Below, piece after piece: positions 1-6,047 of a stretch of DNA of 7,751 nucleotides. Numbering within the stretch: position 1 is the first letter of the stretch; each line of letters opens with the position of its first letter. The notes beneath the pieces were generated by a model that was not told the origin of the DNA, did not search any database, and saw only the letters and a list, made by a program, of their open reading frames with translations. This DNA comes from Pseudomonadota bacterium (lineage in GTDB: Bacteria; Pseudomonadota; Alphaproteobacteria; Rhizobiales; Rhizobiaceae), in NCBI GenBank assembly GCA_023416545.1, contig JAEZHO010000146.1, positions 1 to 7,751 on the forward strand, read 5' to 3'. A program made the position numbers and the translations under genes.

Positions 1-824
1 TGTTCGCTCTTGGAAAGCTTGCGCCCGTCCGGACCGAGGATCAGGCGGTGGTGGTAGTAGACGGGTGCCGGAAGCCCCAGCAGTTCCTGCAGCAGCCGAT
101 GGACCGAGGTCGCAGGGTAGAGGTCCATGCCGCGCACGATATGGGTGATCGCCTGGAGGGCATCGTCCACCACGACCGACAGGTGATAGCTGGACGGCGC
201 GTCCGAACGCGACAGGATGACGTCGCCCCAGGCCGCGGGATCCGCCTCGACGTCCCGTTCTCCGCCACCACCCGTCTCCTGCCACGACAGCGGCCGGCCG
301 ATCGCAGCCAGCGCCTTTGCCATGTCGAGACGCCATGCATGCCGGGTGGTTTCCGTCAGGAGGCGCGAGCGTTCCGCGTGGCTGCGGTTGCGGTCGATGT
401 CGGGATAGAGCGGCGAGCCGTCCGGGTCGCGTGGCCAGGCGTCGCCGCTCGATTCGGAAGCGGCGACGGCGGATCTCACCTCGCCGCGAGTCATGAACGC
501 AGGGTAGGCGAGGTCCATCTCCCTTAGCCGCTCGAGCGCAACGGCATAGTCGTCGAAATGATCCGACTGCCGGCGGACCGGCTCCTCCCATCGAAGTCCG
601 AGCCATGCGAGGTCCCGGTAGATGGCATCTTCGTACTCGGGCGTGCAGCGGGCGAGGTCGATATCCTCCATGCGCAGCAGAAAACGGCCGCCGCTCTTCT
701 CCGCCATCTCGTGGTTGAGGATGGCGGAAAGCGCATGGCCAAGATGCAGGAAGCCATTGGGGCTTGGCGCAAAACGGAAGACGGGTCTTTGACCGGGTGT
801 CGCGGGCATGGTTTCTTCTGCCAT
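1..824 (-). CDS. gluQ: Glutamyl-Q tRNA(Asp) synthetase, 3' end cut by window edge
   Basis: The enzyme activates glutamate with ATP and attaches it to the queuosine base at position 34 of tRNA-Asp, in the cytoplasm. It is a truncated paralogue of the GluRS catalytic core that lacks the anticodon-binding domain. The 274 visible codons show the class I signature APSPNGFLHLGHA (residues 19-31, HLGH at 27-30), then RMEDID, and the KLSKS loop at residues 269-273, which lies at bases 6-20. Only the last few dozen residues should be missing. The ATG at 824 is preferred; an in-frame ATG at 809 is an alternative, and neither has a strong ribosome binding site. The segment that carries Cys zinc ligands in E. 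coli YadB reads AYPAFMTRGEV (106-116) and has no Cys, so this is the zinc-free form. The gene diverges from the glycosylase gene with only 34 bases between start codons. The family call is firm and the start is moderately sure. Confidence 0.93.
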   Translation of the reverse strand, partial: MAEETMPATPGQRPVFRFAPSPNGFLHLGHALSAILNHEMAEKSGGRFLLRMEDIDLARCTPEYEDAIYRDLAWLGLRWEEPVRRQSDHFDDYAVALERLREMDLAYPAFMTRGEVRSAVAASESSGDAWPRDPDGSPLYPDIDRNRSHAERSRLLTETTRHAWRLDMAKALAAIGRPLSWQETGGGGERDVEADPAAWGDVILSRSDAPSSYHLSVVVDDALQAITHIVRGMDLYPATSVHRLLQELLGLPAPVYYHHRLILGPDGRKLSKSE

Positions 825-847
825 GAAATCTTGGCTGCGGCCACTGG

Positions 848-855
848 GTGAGGGG
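848..855 (+). promoter_or_regulatory. Ribosome binding site deciding the glycosylase start
   Basis: The purine-rich run GTGAGGGG ends three bases before the ATG at 859. Its GTGAGG core sits five bases before that ATG, so it supports 859 (or the adjacent ATG at 856) over an in-frame ATG at 808. The 808 start would overlap the divergent gluQ gene and has no such sequence upstream. Confidence 0.55.
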
Positions 856-858
856 ATG

Positions 859-1503
859 ATGCGGACCATCCGGAGCGACGACGACATACGGGAAGGGCTC
901 GCGGCGCTTGCGGCGGCCGACCCCCGGCTGCCGCCCGTGATCGCTGCGGCGGGGCCGGTCCCCTTGAGGCTCATCGAGCCGGGCTTCGCCGGCCTTGCCT
1001 TCATCATCGTCTCGCAGATGATCTCCAAGGCGAGCGCGGCGGCGATCTGGCGGCGCATGACGCTCGCAGGGTCGGCGAGCGCGGAGGATTACCTGCGCCA
1101 CGAGCCCGAAACCGTCGCCCTGTTCGGGTTGTCGCGCGCCAAGGCGGCGACGCTCCACAATCTCGCAAGGCTGGTTTCCACCGGAGAGGTCGATCTCGAC
1201 CTCGTCGCCCGGATCGAGCCCGGGGCCGCCATGGCGACGCTGACGGCCCTTCCAGGTGTCGGCCCGTGGACAGCGGAAGTTTATCTCATGTTCTGCGGCG
1301 GTCATGCGGACATATTTCCGTCCGGCGACGTCGCGCTCCAGGCCGCGGCGGCGACCGCCCTTCAATTGCCCGAAAGGCCGGGTGCCCGGGAGCTTGCGCG
1401 GATCGCGGAGGGCTGGCGTCCATGGCGCTCGGTCGCCGCCCGGCTCCTCTGGGCCTACTATTCCGCGAAGCTTCACAAGGATGTCGCACCGGTCGGGCAG
1501 TAA
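859..1503 (+). CDS. DNA-3-methyladenine glycosylase II (AlkA-like, HhH-GPD superfamily)
   Basis: This is a base-excision repair enzyme that removes alkylated purines such as 3-methyladenine by cleaving the N-glycosidic bond, leaving an abasic site. The 214-residue product has an early conserved block FAGLAFIIVSQMISKASA (43-60). The helix-hairpin-helix loop LPGVGPWTAEVYL (131-143) binds the DNA backbone. The catalytic aspartate is D157 in the context FPSGDVALQ. It is shorter than E. coli AlkA (282 residues) because it lacks most of the N-terminal TBP-like domain, as do many alphaproteobacterial homologues. There is no Cys4 iron-sulfur motif, which separates it from the MutY/Nth branch of the superfamily. 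It is transcribed divergently from gluQ across 34 bases, so its promoter must lie inside the start of gluQ. No Ada-type operator was recognised. Its exact substrate range cannot be read from sequence. Confidence 0.9.
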   Translation: MRTIRSDDDIREGLAALAAADPRLPPVIAAAGPVPLRLIEPGFAGLAFIIVSQMISKASAAAIWRRMTLAGSASAEDYLRHEPETVALFGLSRAKAATLHNLARLVSTGEVDLDLVARIEPGAAMATLTALPGVGPWTAEVYLMFCGGHADIFPSGDVALQAAAATALQLPERPGARELARIAEGWRPWRSVAARLLWAYYSAKLHKDVAPVGQ

Positions 1504-1529
1504 CATCCGGGCACCGTTGTTATTTTGGC

Positions 1530-1559
1530 TTCACAATACTGTGGCAACGGACCTAATAT
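1530..1559 (+). promoter_or_regulatory. Candidate sigma-70-type promoter for the HNH gene
   Basis: A TTCACA hexamer (1530-1535, one mismatch to TTGACA) is followed after 18 bases by TAATAT (1554-1559). This would place the transcript start near 1566, about 30 bases before the TTG start codon. The region is AT-rich compared with the flanking genes. The call rests on hexamer match and spacing alone. Confidence 0.38.
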
Positions 1560-1582
1560 CGGAACTGCAGATGCCGAATCGG

Positions 1583-1590
1583 TAAGGAGT
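1583..1590 (+). promoter_or_regulatory. Strong ribosome binding site supporting a TTG start
   Basis: TAAGGAGT, a near-perfect Shine-Dalgarno sequence, ends five bases before the TTG at 1596. No ATG or GTG in the same frame lies at a suitable distance, so this site is the main reason for accepting the TTG initiation codon. Confidence 0.8.
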
Positions 1591-1595
1591 ACCCC

Positions 1596-2153
1596 TTGAC
1601 GATTGCAGTCTCTCCCCAGGCCTTGCCGGCGCTCGTGCTGAATGCCGACTACAGGCCGTTGAGTTATTATCCCTTGTCGCTCTGGTCCTGGCAGGACGCG
1701 ATCAAGGCCGTATTTCTTGACCGCGTGAATATCATCGCCGAGTACGAGCATTCGGTTTCCTCGCCCAGCTTTTCGATGCGCCTGCCGAGCGTCGTCAGCC
1801 TCAAGACCTATGTCCAGCCGACCCGCCATCCCGCCTTCACACGGTTCAACGTCTTCCTGCGCGACCGTTTCGAATGTCAGTATTGCGGCTCGCGCGACGA
1901 CCTGACCTTCGACCATGTCATCCCGCGCGCCCATGGCGGGCAGACGACCTGGGAAAACGTCGTTGCCGCCTGTTCTCCCTGCAATCTTCGCAAGGGCAGC
2001 AAGCTTCCCAAACACGCAGGCATGTTCCCCCACCAGAAGCCCTATCCGCCGTCCGTGCAGGATCTGCACAACAATGGCCGGCTCTTCCCGCCGAACTACC
2101 TGCACGAAAGCTGGATGGACTACCTGTACTGGGATACGGAACTGCAGCCCTGA
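1596..2153 (+). CDS. HNH endonuclease-fold protein, conserved alphaproteobacterial type
   Basis: This is a 185-residue protein with a zinc-ribbon HNH nuclease core. CQYC (94-97) and CSPC (126-129) supply the zinc-binding cysteines. FDHV (105-108) carries the HNH histidine H107, WENVV (119-123) the middle asparagine, and CNLRKGSK (129-136) the last one. A metal-dependent nick or break in DNA is the expected activity. The N-terminal 75 residues (LNADYRPLSYYPLSLWSWQDA and onward) match a domain fused to HNH cores in many bacteria. The C-terminus is aromatic-rich (LHESWMDYLYW). Translation starts at TTG behind a strong ribosome binding site. The gene has its own candidate promoter and no restriction methyltransferase, phage packaging or toxin neighbour, so it looks like a stand-alone chromosomal protein. 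Its biological role is not known to me. It converges with dsbB, six bases apart. Confidence 0.88.
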   Translation: MTIAVSPQALPALVLNADYRPLSYYPLSLWSWQDAIKAVFLDRVNIIAEYEHSVSSPSFSMRLPSVVSLKTYVQPTRHPAFTRFNVFLRDRFECQYCGSRDDLTFDHVIPRAHGGQTTWENVVAACSPCNLRKGSKLPKHAGMFPHQKPYPPSVQDLHNNGRLFPPNYLHESWMDYLYWDTELQP

Positions 2154-2164
2154 GGCCGTTCAGG
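2149..2164. terminator. Short inverted repeat carrying both convergent stop codons
   Basis: CCTGA (2149-2153) and TCAGG (2160-2164) form a 5-bp stem around a 6-base loop. The arms contain the TGA stops of the HNH gene and of dsbB on opposite strands. There is no T-tract on either side, so any termination role is weak. Because the genes are only six bases apart, their transcripts must overlap unless they end here. Confidence 0.25.
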
Positions 2165-2687
2165 CCGCCTTCCGCGTCGCGCCGAAAAACGCAATGGCGG
2201 CAAGGGCGAGACTTGCAATCACGTTCCAGCCGGCGAAGGACAGGCCGAGAATGCGCAGCGACGCCTGGGTGCAGGACGGGCCGCGGAAGGCGTTCAGATC
2301 GTCCAGCAGGCTGCCGGCATCGGTCGTGATGCCCGGCGAACTTGTGGCGCAAGTGGCGGGCCCTTCCCAGAAACCCCATTCCACTCCGGCGTGATAGACG
2401 CCCATGCCCGCACCGACGATCATCATGATGCCGACGAGCGCGAGCAGGCTGCGGGCGATCCAGGAAGGCAGGTGGAAGGCCGAGGCGAGGATCGCGGCGA
2501 TGCCGACCGGAATGCCGTAATAATAGGGATCGCGCTGCAGCAGGCAAAGCGCACAGGGAATGTAGCCGCCGATGTGTTCGAAGGCGAGCGCGCCGCCGAC
2601 GGTCGCCGCCATGCCCAGCGTCACCACCGAGGCGCAGATCAGGAAAGGGGCAGGTAAAGGGGTGTGGGAAGGGGTTTCGGATGCCAT
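2160..2687 (-). CDS. dsbB: Disulfide bond formation protein B (quinone-linked inner-membrane oxidase)
   Basis: DsbB reoxidises the periplasmic thiol oxidase DsbA and passes the electrons to membrane quinone. The 175-residue protein has four hydrophobic segments, near residues 15-36, 58-73, 79-98 and 144-169. The first periplasmic cysteine pair is PCALCLLQR, with C45 and C48. R52 follows at the place of the quinone-interacting arginine. The second pair is C113 and C139 in the long second loop. YHAGVEWGFW (98-107) before C113 is typical of the family. The ATG at 2687 has GGAG seven bases upstream. No dsbA is in the window; in many alphaproteobacteria it is unlinked. The gene lies downstream of tRNA-Leu on the same strand, 148 bases away, and converges with the HNH gene. 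Confidence 0.93.
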   Translation of the reverse strand: MASETPSHTPLPAPFLICASVVTLGMAATVGGALAFEHIGGYIPCALCLLQRDPYYYGIPVGIAAILASAFHLPSWIARSLLALVGIMMIVGAGMGVYHAGVEWGFWEGPATCATSSPGITTDAGSLLDDLNAFRGPSCTQASLRILGLSFAGWNVIASLALAAIAFFGATRKAA

Positions 2688-2728
2688 TGCACGTCTCCAG
2701 GGCCGGGGCCGACCAAGCGTGGCCGCTC

Positions 2729-2756
2729 ATTAGAACATCGTTCAAGGCGGCGCAAA
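2729..2756 (-). promoter_or_regulatory. Weak candidate promoter for dsbB
   Basis: On the minus strand TTTGCG (2756-2751) and TCTAAT (2734-2729, one mismatch to TATAAT) are separated by 16 bases. The expected start is about 35-40 bases upstream of dsbB. The upstream hexamer is poor, so this is tentative; transcription could also come from the tRNA-Leu promoter. Confidence 0.25.
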
Positions 2757-2777
2757 TCGTCCCGCATCCAGGCGGCA

Positions 2778-2814
2778 GGCTCCCGCGCACACATCTGCGT
2801 GAGCCGGCGCGGGA
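2778..2814 (-). other. Overlapping, mutually exclusive hairpins between tRNA-Leu and dsbB
   Basis: TCCCGCGC (2781-2788) and GCGCGGGA (2807-2814) form a perfect 8-bp stem with an 18-base loop. The overlapping arms GGCTC (2778-2782) and GAGCC (2801-2805) form an alternative stem with an inner CGCA/TGCG stem (2786-2789 and 2796-2799). The two folds cannot coexist fully. On the minus strand the element lies 22 bases past the tRNA CCA and upstream of the dsbB promoter candidate. There is no T-tract. A terminator or processing site for the tRNA transcript is the likeliest role. Confidence 0.35.
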
Positions 2815-2835
2815 TCTGATTGGGAAGGGAAAGCG

Positions 2836-2920
2836 TGGTGCCCCGTGCCGGAATCGAACCAGCACTCCTTTCGGAACCTGATTTTGAGTCAGGCGCGTCT
2901 ACCAGTTCCGCCAACGGGGC
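2836..2920 (-). tRNA. tRNA-Leu (anticodon CAA)
   Basis: The 85-base gene folds into a complete class II cloverleaf. The acceptor stem is GCCCCGT/ACGGGGC and the D-stem is GCG/CGC. The anticodon stem CCTGA/TCAGG encloses loop CTCAAAA, giving anticodon CAA (2886-2884), which reads UUG. A long variable arm (TCC-GAAA-GGA stem) marks a leucine tRNA. The T-arm is GCTGG-TTCGATT-CCGGC. Discriminator A and an encoded CCA (2838-2836) close the gene. No mismatch is seen in any stem. It is a lone tRNA gene; no integrase or duplicated 3' end was seen nearby, so it is not visibly used as an attachment site here. Confidence 0.97.
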
Positions 2921-3116
2921 ACGGAAGGTAAGGATCGCCTCTATCATGCGCGCGCACCGATGCGCAAGGGACGAGGTGGCGGGGCGGAGCAGGGGCGCGG
3001 GATGCTCCTGCGGTCGGCCTGAGCGAAGGGTCGAAGGCGGAGGCGGCCGTTGCCGCGCCTTGTGGGTCCGGTCCCGTGATGCTAGCAGATTAAGACGCCG
3101 AAACGCGACCCGGGCC
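2921..3116. other. Intergenic region between tRNA-Leu and the acyl-CoA synthetase gene
   Basis: These 196 bases hold the divergent control regions of tRNA-Leu (minus) and the synthetase gene (plus). The middle is very GC-rich. The stretch CCTGAGCGAAGGGTCGAAGG (3019-3038) resembles dispersed intergenic repeats of some alphaproteobacteria, from memory only. A slightly AT-richer patch (3076-3094) precedes the synthetase start, but no convincing promoter hexamers were found there. Although the reading frame of the synthetase stays open through the region and into the tRNA, this part is not thought to be coding. Confidence 0.5.
2940..2967 (-). promoter_or_regulatory. Tentative promoter for tRNA-Leu
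   Basis: On the minus strand TTGCGC (2967-2962) and GATAGA (2945-2940) are 16 bases apart, predicting a start about 13 bases before the mature tRNA 5' end. The match is partial; position and spacing are the main support. Confidence 0.28.
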
Positions 3117-4754
3117 ATGCTGCTTCCTGCCTCCAGATCGTCCTACGAGGAAATCCTGCGCGCGTTCGAATGGCGCATCCCGCCCTCGTTCAACATCGCC
3201 CACGTCGCCTGCGATGCCTGGGCGGAAAGAGAACCCTCCCGCGTCTGCCTCCAGCATTTCAGTCACGACGGGCGGCATCTCGCCACGACCTATGGCGCGC
3301 TTCGGGAGCGCTCCTCGTCGCTGGCGAGCGGGTTGCGCTCGCTCGGCATCGGCCGCGGCGACCGCGTGGCCCTCCTGCTGCCGCAGGGCTTCGATACCGT
3401 CGTTGCCCATATGGCGATCTACAGGCTGGGTGCGATCGCAGTGCCGTTGGCCCTGCTCTTCGGGGAAGAGGCGCTGGAATACCGGCTGCGCATGGCGGGT
3501 GCGGCGGCGATCGTCACCAACCATTTCGGCCTGGCGCGACTGCAGGCGGTTCGCGGAAGGCTGCCGGCGCTCCGGCATGTCATCGTTGCCGGTCCGGGTC
3601 CCGTGGGAGACGGCGCGCTGGCGTTCGACGACCTGCTGGATCGGCATCCGTCCCCGTTTCCGGTCGAGGAAACGGGACCCGACGACCCGGCGCTGATGAT
3701 CTTCACCTCGGGAACCACCGGGCCGCCGAAGGCTGCGCTTCACGGCCACCGGGTGCTGGCCGGCCACATTCCGGGCTTCCAGATGGGCCACGAGTTTGCG
3801 CCGCAGGAGGGAGATCGCATCTGGACGCCCGCCGACTGGGCCTGGGCCGGCGGCCTGCTGAATGTTCTACTTCCGGCCTTGATGCTCGGCATTCCGGTCG
3901 TCTCCTCGCCGGCGCAGAAGTTCGACGCCGACATGGCGTTCCGGATCATCGCCGAGATGGACGTCCGCAATGCCTTCATCCCGCCGACGGCGCTCCGCCT
4001 CATGCGATCGGTCGCCGGTTCCGATCCTCGTCGTCCGCATCGCCTGCGAACGGTGACGTCCGCGGGCGAGGCACTCGGGCGGGAGACCTATGAATGGGCC
4101 CGCCAGGCCCTCGGCGTTTCCGTCAACGAGCTTTACGGCCAGACCGAGTGCAATTTCGTCCTCGGTTCCTGCGCCGCGCTCGGCATCACCAGGGCCGGCG
4201 CGATCGGACGGGGCGTGCCCGGCCACGAGGTCGCCATTCTCGACGAGCGCGGCCTGGAAGTTGGGGATGGCGTCGAGGGCGAGATCGCCGTCAGGGCGCC
4301 GGACCCGGTCATGTTCCTCGGCTACTGGAACGATCCGGCCGCGACGGAGGCAAAGGTGAGGGAAGGCTGGCTTCTGACGGGAGACATCGGACGCCGCGAC
4401 GCGGACGGATTCGTGGAGTTCGTCGGCCGGGACGACGACGTCATCACGTCGGCCGGCTACCGGATCGGCCCGGCGGAAATCGAGGATTGCCTCGGCGGCC
4501 ATCCCGCCGTCCGGCTGGCGGCCGTGATCGGCAAGCCGGACGCGCTTCGGACGGAGATCGTCAAGGCCTACATCGTCCTGCGGGAGGGCTACGAGCCCGG
4601 CGAAGCGCTCGCGATCGAACTCCGCGACTGGGTCAAGTACCGGTTGTCGATGCACGAATATCCGCGCGAAGTGGCGTTCGTCGACGAACTGCCGCTGACG
4701 ACGAGCGGCAAGGTGATCCGCCGCGAGCTGCGGCTGCGCGCGGCGGCCGAATAG
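3117..4754 (+). CDS. AMP-forming acyl-CoA synthetase (ANL superfamily)
   Basis: The enzyme makes an acyl-adenylate from a carboxylic acid and ATP, then transfers the acyl group to coenzyme A. The 545-residue protein carries the full set of ANL motifs. The phosphate-binding loop is TSGTTGPPK (197-205) and the adenine-contacting motif is ELYGQTE (338-344). The ribose-binding aspartate lies in TGD (421-423), the hinge region is GRDDDVITSAGYRI (437-450), and the catalytic lysine K532 sits in the C-terminal TTSGKVIRRELR. Overall it resembles medium-chain and acetyl/propionyl-CoA synthetase-like proteins, but the acyl substrate cannot be assigned. The frame is open upstream to 2820, across the tRNA gene, but the ATG at 3117 gives the expected N-terminus (YEEILRAFEWRIPPSFNIA). 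No clear ribosome binding site precedes it. K532 is the kind of lysine that protein acetyltransferases modify in this family. The stop lies in a hairpin shared with the convergent gene. Confidence 0.9.
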   Translation: MLLPASRSSYEEILRAFEWRIPPSFNIAHVACDAWAEREPSRVCLQHFSHDGRHLATTYGALRERSSSLASGLRSLGIGRGDRVALLLPQGFDTVVAHMAIYRLGAIAVPLALLFGEEALEYRLRMAGAAAIVTNHFGLARLQAVRGRLPALRHVIVAGPGPVGDGALAFDDLLDRHPSPFPVEETGPDDPALMIFTSGTTGPPKAALHGHRVLAGHIPGFQMGHEFAPQEGDRIWTPADWAWAGGLLNVLLPALMLGIPVVSSPAQKFDADMAFRIIAEMDVRNAFIPPTALRLMRSVAGSDPRRPHRLRTVTSAGEALGRETYEWARQALGVSVNELYGQTECNFVLGSCAALGITRAGAIGRGVPGHEVAILDERGLEVGDGVEGEIAVRAPDPVMFLGYWNDPAATEAKVREGWLLTGDIGRRDADGFVEFVGRDDDVITSAGYRIGPAEIEDCLGGHPAVRLAAVIGKPDALRTEIVKAYIVLREGYEPGEALAIELRDWVKYRLSMHEYPREVAFVDELPLTTSGKVIRRELRLRAAAE

Positions 4755-4771
4755 TCTCTATTCGGGCCGCC
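4742..4771. terminator. Bulged hairpin holding the stop codons of two convergent genes
   Basis: Bases 4742-4754 pair with 4758-4771 to form 13 base pairs with a single bulged G (4766) and a three-base loop TCT (4755-4757). The six pairs next to the loop, GAATAG/CTATTC, contain the TAG stop of the synthetase gene on the plus strand and the TAG stop of the acetyltransferase gene on the minus strand. The hairpin would form in both transcripts. There is no proper T-tract on either side (only TT after the right arm), so it is a possible bidirectional terminator or RNA 3'-end stabiliser rather than a textbook intrinsic terminator. Confidence 0.5.
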
Positions 4772-6047
4772 TTGCCATCGACAGGATCTTCTGCCGCAGC
4801 ATGCGCGCCATGTTGCGCGTGCTCCGGTACATGTGAAGCTGGGCCGCCACCTGGCGGACGTCCTTGTCGGCATTGTGCCGGAGGCCGACGACGAGCGTTC
4901 CCATGTCCTCCCGCTCCTGCCAGAGCCGGCTCATGATGGAGTGGTCGGCGGTCGAGCAGGAATCGGTGCGCAGGATGTTGGCATCGTCGAGATGCCATTC
5001 GGTCAGCTTCATCATCAGCAGCTTGCCGGGCGACCATGCGGCGAACGCCTCGTCGAAGGCGGTCTTCCAGGTATAGGCTTCACCGGCCATGACGAAGACG
5101 ATCAGCGAGGCGATCGCCCGACCGCCGAGGTCGAGCGTATGGATGCGGACCGCGTCGATCTCGGCGAGATTGGTGATCGCTTCGCGGGCGAAGGCGGCGC
5201 GGTAGCGGTCGTTGATCAGGGCCGAGCGCTTGCGTCCCTTCCAGCCGGTCGCCTCCAGCGCCAGGAATTCCTCCATGCGAAGCCGGATTTCCTCCGGCTG
5301 CCGCGCGACGGAATAGTCGAGCGGCCCGTGCTCGCCGAGCCGTCGCCACTGGCGCTGCATTTCCCGGTAGTGGTGGGGGGAGACCGCCTGCTTGAGATAG
5401 GCATCCGACGCCTCGAGGCTTTCCAGCATGGGCCGCGTACCACGCTCGGCCAGCGTCACCGGCAGGTCGCGGGCGACGGCAACCGCGCGCGCCAGCTGTG
5501 CGAAGCGTCCATTGACCCGGATCTGCGGCAGCACCAGCACGGAGGGAAGCTGCATCTCTGGCCGGGCGAGGCCTTCCAGCAGGTTGTCGATCGTCTCCGC
5601 GGCGCCCTCCGCGTCGACCAGCGGCGTCCCGAGCGGTCCGAACGGGTTTGCCCAGGCACGCGTGATGGCGGGCCCGATCGAGAAACCCGGCTTCTCGATC
5701 GTGAAGGGCATCAGAAGGCGCATGCGGGATCGGACATCGTCCTCGTCGCGGATCACCGCGAAACGGACCTGCTTGTCCTCGAGCCTCGGCATGGCGGGCG
5801 CCAGAAGGCGGGCGCTGAAGAAGACGTTCGGCTCCATCGCCCGGTTGGAGAGGAATTCCAGTTCCTGCTGCAGGTCGTAGCCGAGTGCGGCCGGATAGAC
5901 GCAGAGTTCGCGTCCCGGGCGTCCGACCTCGGTATGGCTGTCGGCCCGCGGCCGGTCGGCGTGCGGCAGCGGCGCCAGGGGTGGCGTCCAGAGAGATGCT
6001 GCAGGATCCTGTTGCCGGCGGCTGTCTGGTGACGAGGCCATGGTCAT
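4758..6047 (-). CDS. GNAT-family acetyltransferase, CelD/BcsL type (Acetyltransf_6)
   Basis: The 429-residue protein belongs to the double-GNAT family found in cellulose and exopolysaccharide loci, where members are thought to acylate polysaccharides or their precursors; the donor and acceptor are unknown here. The C-terminal GNAT domain shows FLALEATGWKGRKRSAL (261-277) and YTWKTAFDEAFAAWSPGKLLM (325-345), both hallmarks of the family. Residues 1-40 are rich in Pro, Arg and Asp and look disordered. There is no signal peptide or membrane segment, so it should be cytoplasmic. The ATG at 6047 overlaps the TGA of the upstream flippase as ATGA, which suggests translational coupling. The ATG at 6041 (MTM) is an alternative with better spacing from the AAGGGGGG ribosome binding site (6055-6048). 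The pairing supports a shared role in surface polysaccharide export and decoration. Confidence 0.82.
   Translation of the reverse strand: MTMASSPDSRRQQDPAASLWTPPLAPLPHADRPRADSHTEVGRPGRELCVYPAALGYDLQQELEFLSNRAMEPNVFFSARLLAPAMPRLEDKQVRFAVIRDEDDVRSRMRLLMPFTIEKPGFSIGPAITRAWANPFGPLGTPLVDAEGAAETIDNLLEGLARPEMQLPSVLVLPQIRVNGRFAQLARAVAVARDLPVTLAERGTRPMLESLEASDAYLKQAVSPHHYREMQRQWRRLGEHGPLDYSVARQPEEIRLRMEEFLALEATGWKGRKRSALINDRYRAAFAREAITNLAEIDAVRIHTLDLGGRAIASLIVFVMAGEAYTWKTAFDEAFAAWSPGKLLMMKLTEWHLDDANILRTDSCSTADHSIMSRLWQEREDMGTLVVGLRHNADKDVRQVAAQLHMYRSTRNMARMLRQKILSMARRPE

Noticed and set aside
1596..2153. HNH gene as a homing endonuclease or restriction enzyme
   Set aside because: There is no interrupted host gene, intron or intein boundary and no methyltransferase, and flanking genes are intact housekeeping genes.
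2836..2920. tRNA-Leu as an integration site for a genomic island
   Set aside because: No integrase gene, no duplicated tRNA 3' end and no change in gene type or composition was seen on either side.
2820..3116. In-frame N-terminal extension of 99 codons on the synthetase gene
   Set aside because: It runs antisense through the whole tRNA-Leu gene, encodes a low-complexity Arg/Gly/Ser-rich sequence, and family members begin near the ATG at 3117.
4833..6032. Long open frame of 399 codons on the plus strand opposite the acetyltransferase gene
   Set aside because: It is a mirror frame caused by the high GC content. Its product has no recognisable domain, whereas the minus-strand product shows clear Acetyltransf_6 motifs and an operon overlap.
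3117..6047. Acetyltransferase next to an acyl-CoA synthetase as a Pat/AcuA-like lysine-acetylation control pair
   Set aside because: The neighbour belongs to the CelD/BcsL polysaccharide family rather than the Pat or AcuA families. It is transcribed convergently and is coupled to a flippase instead.
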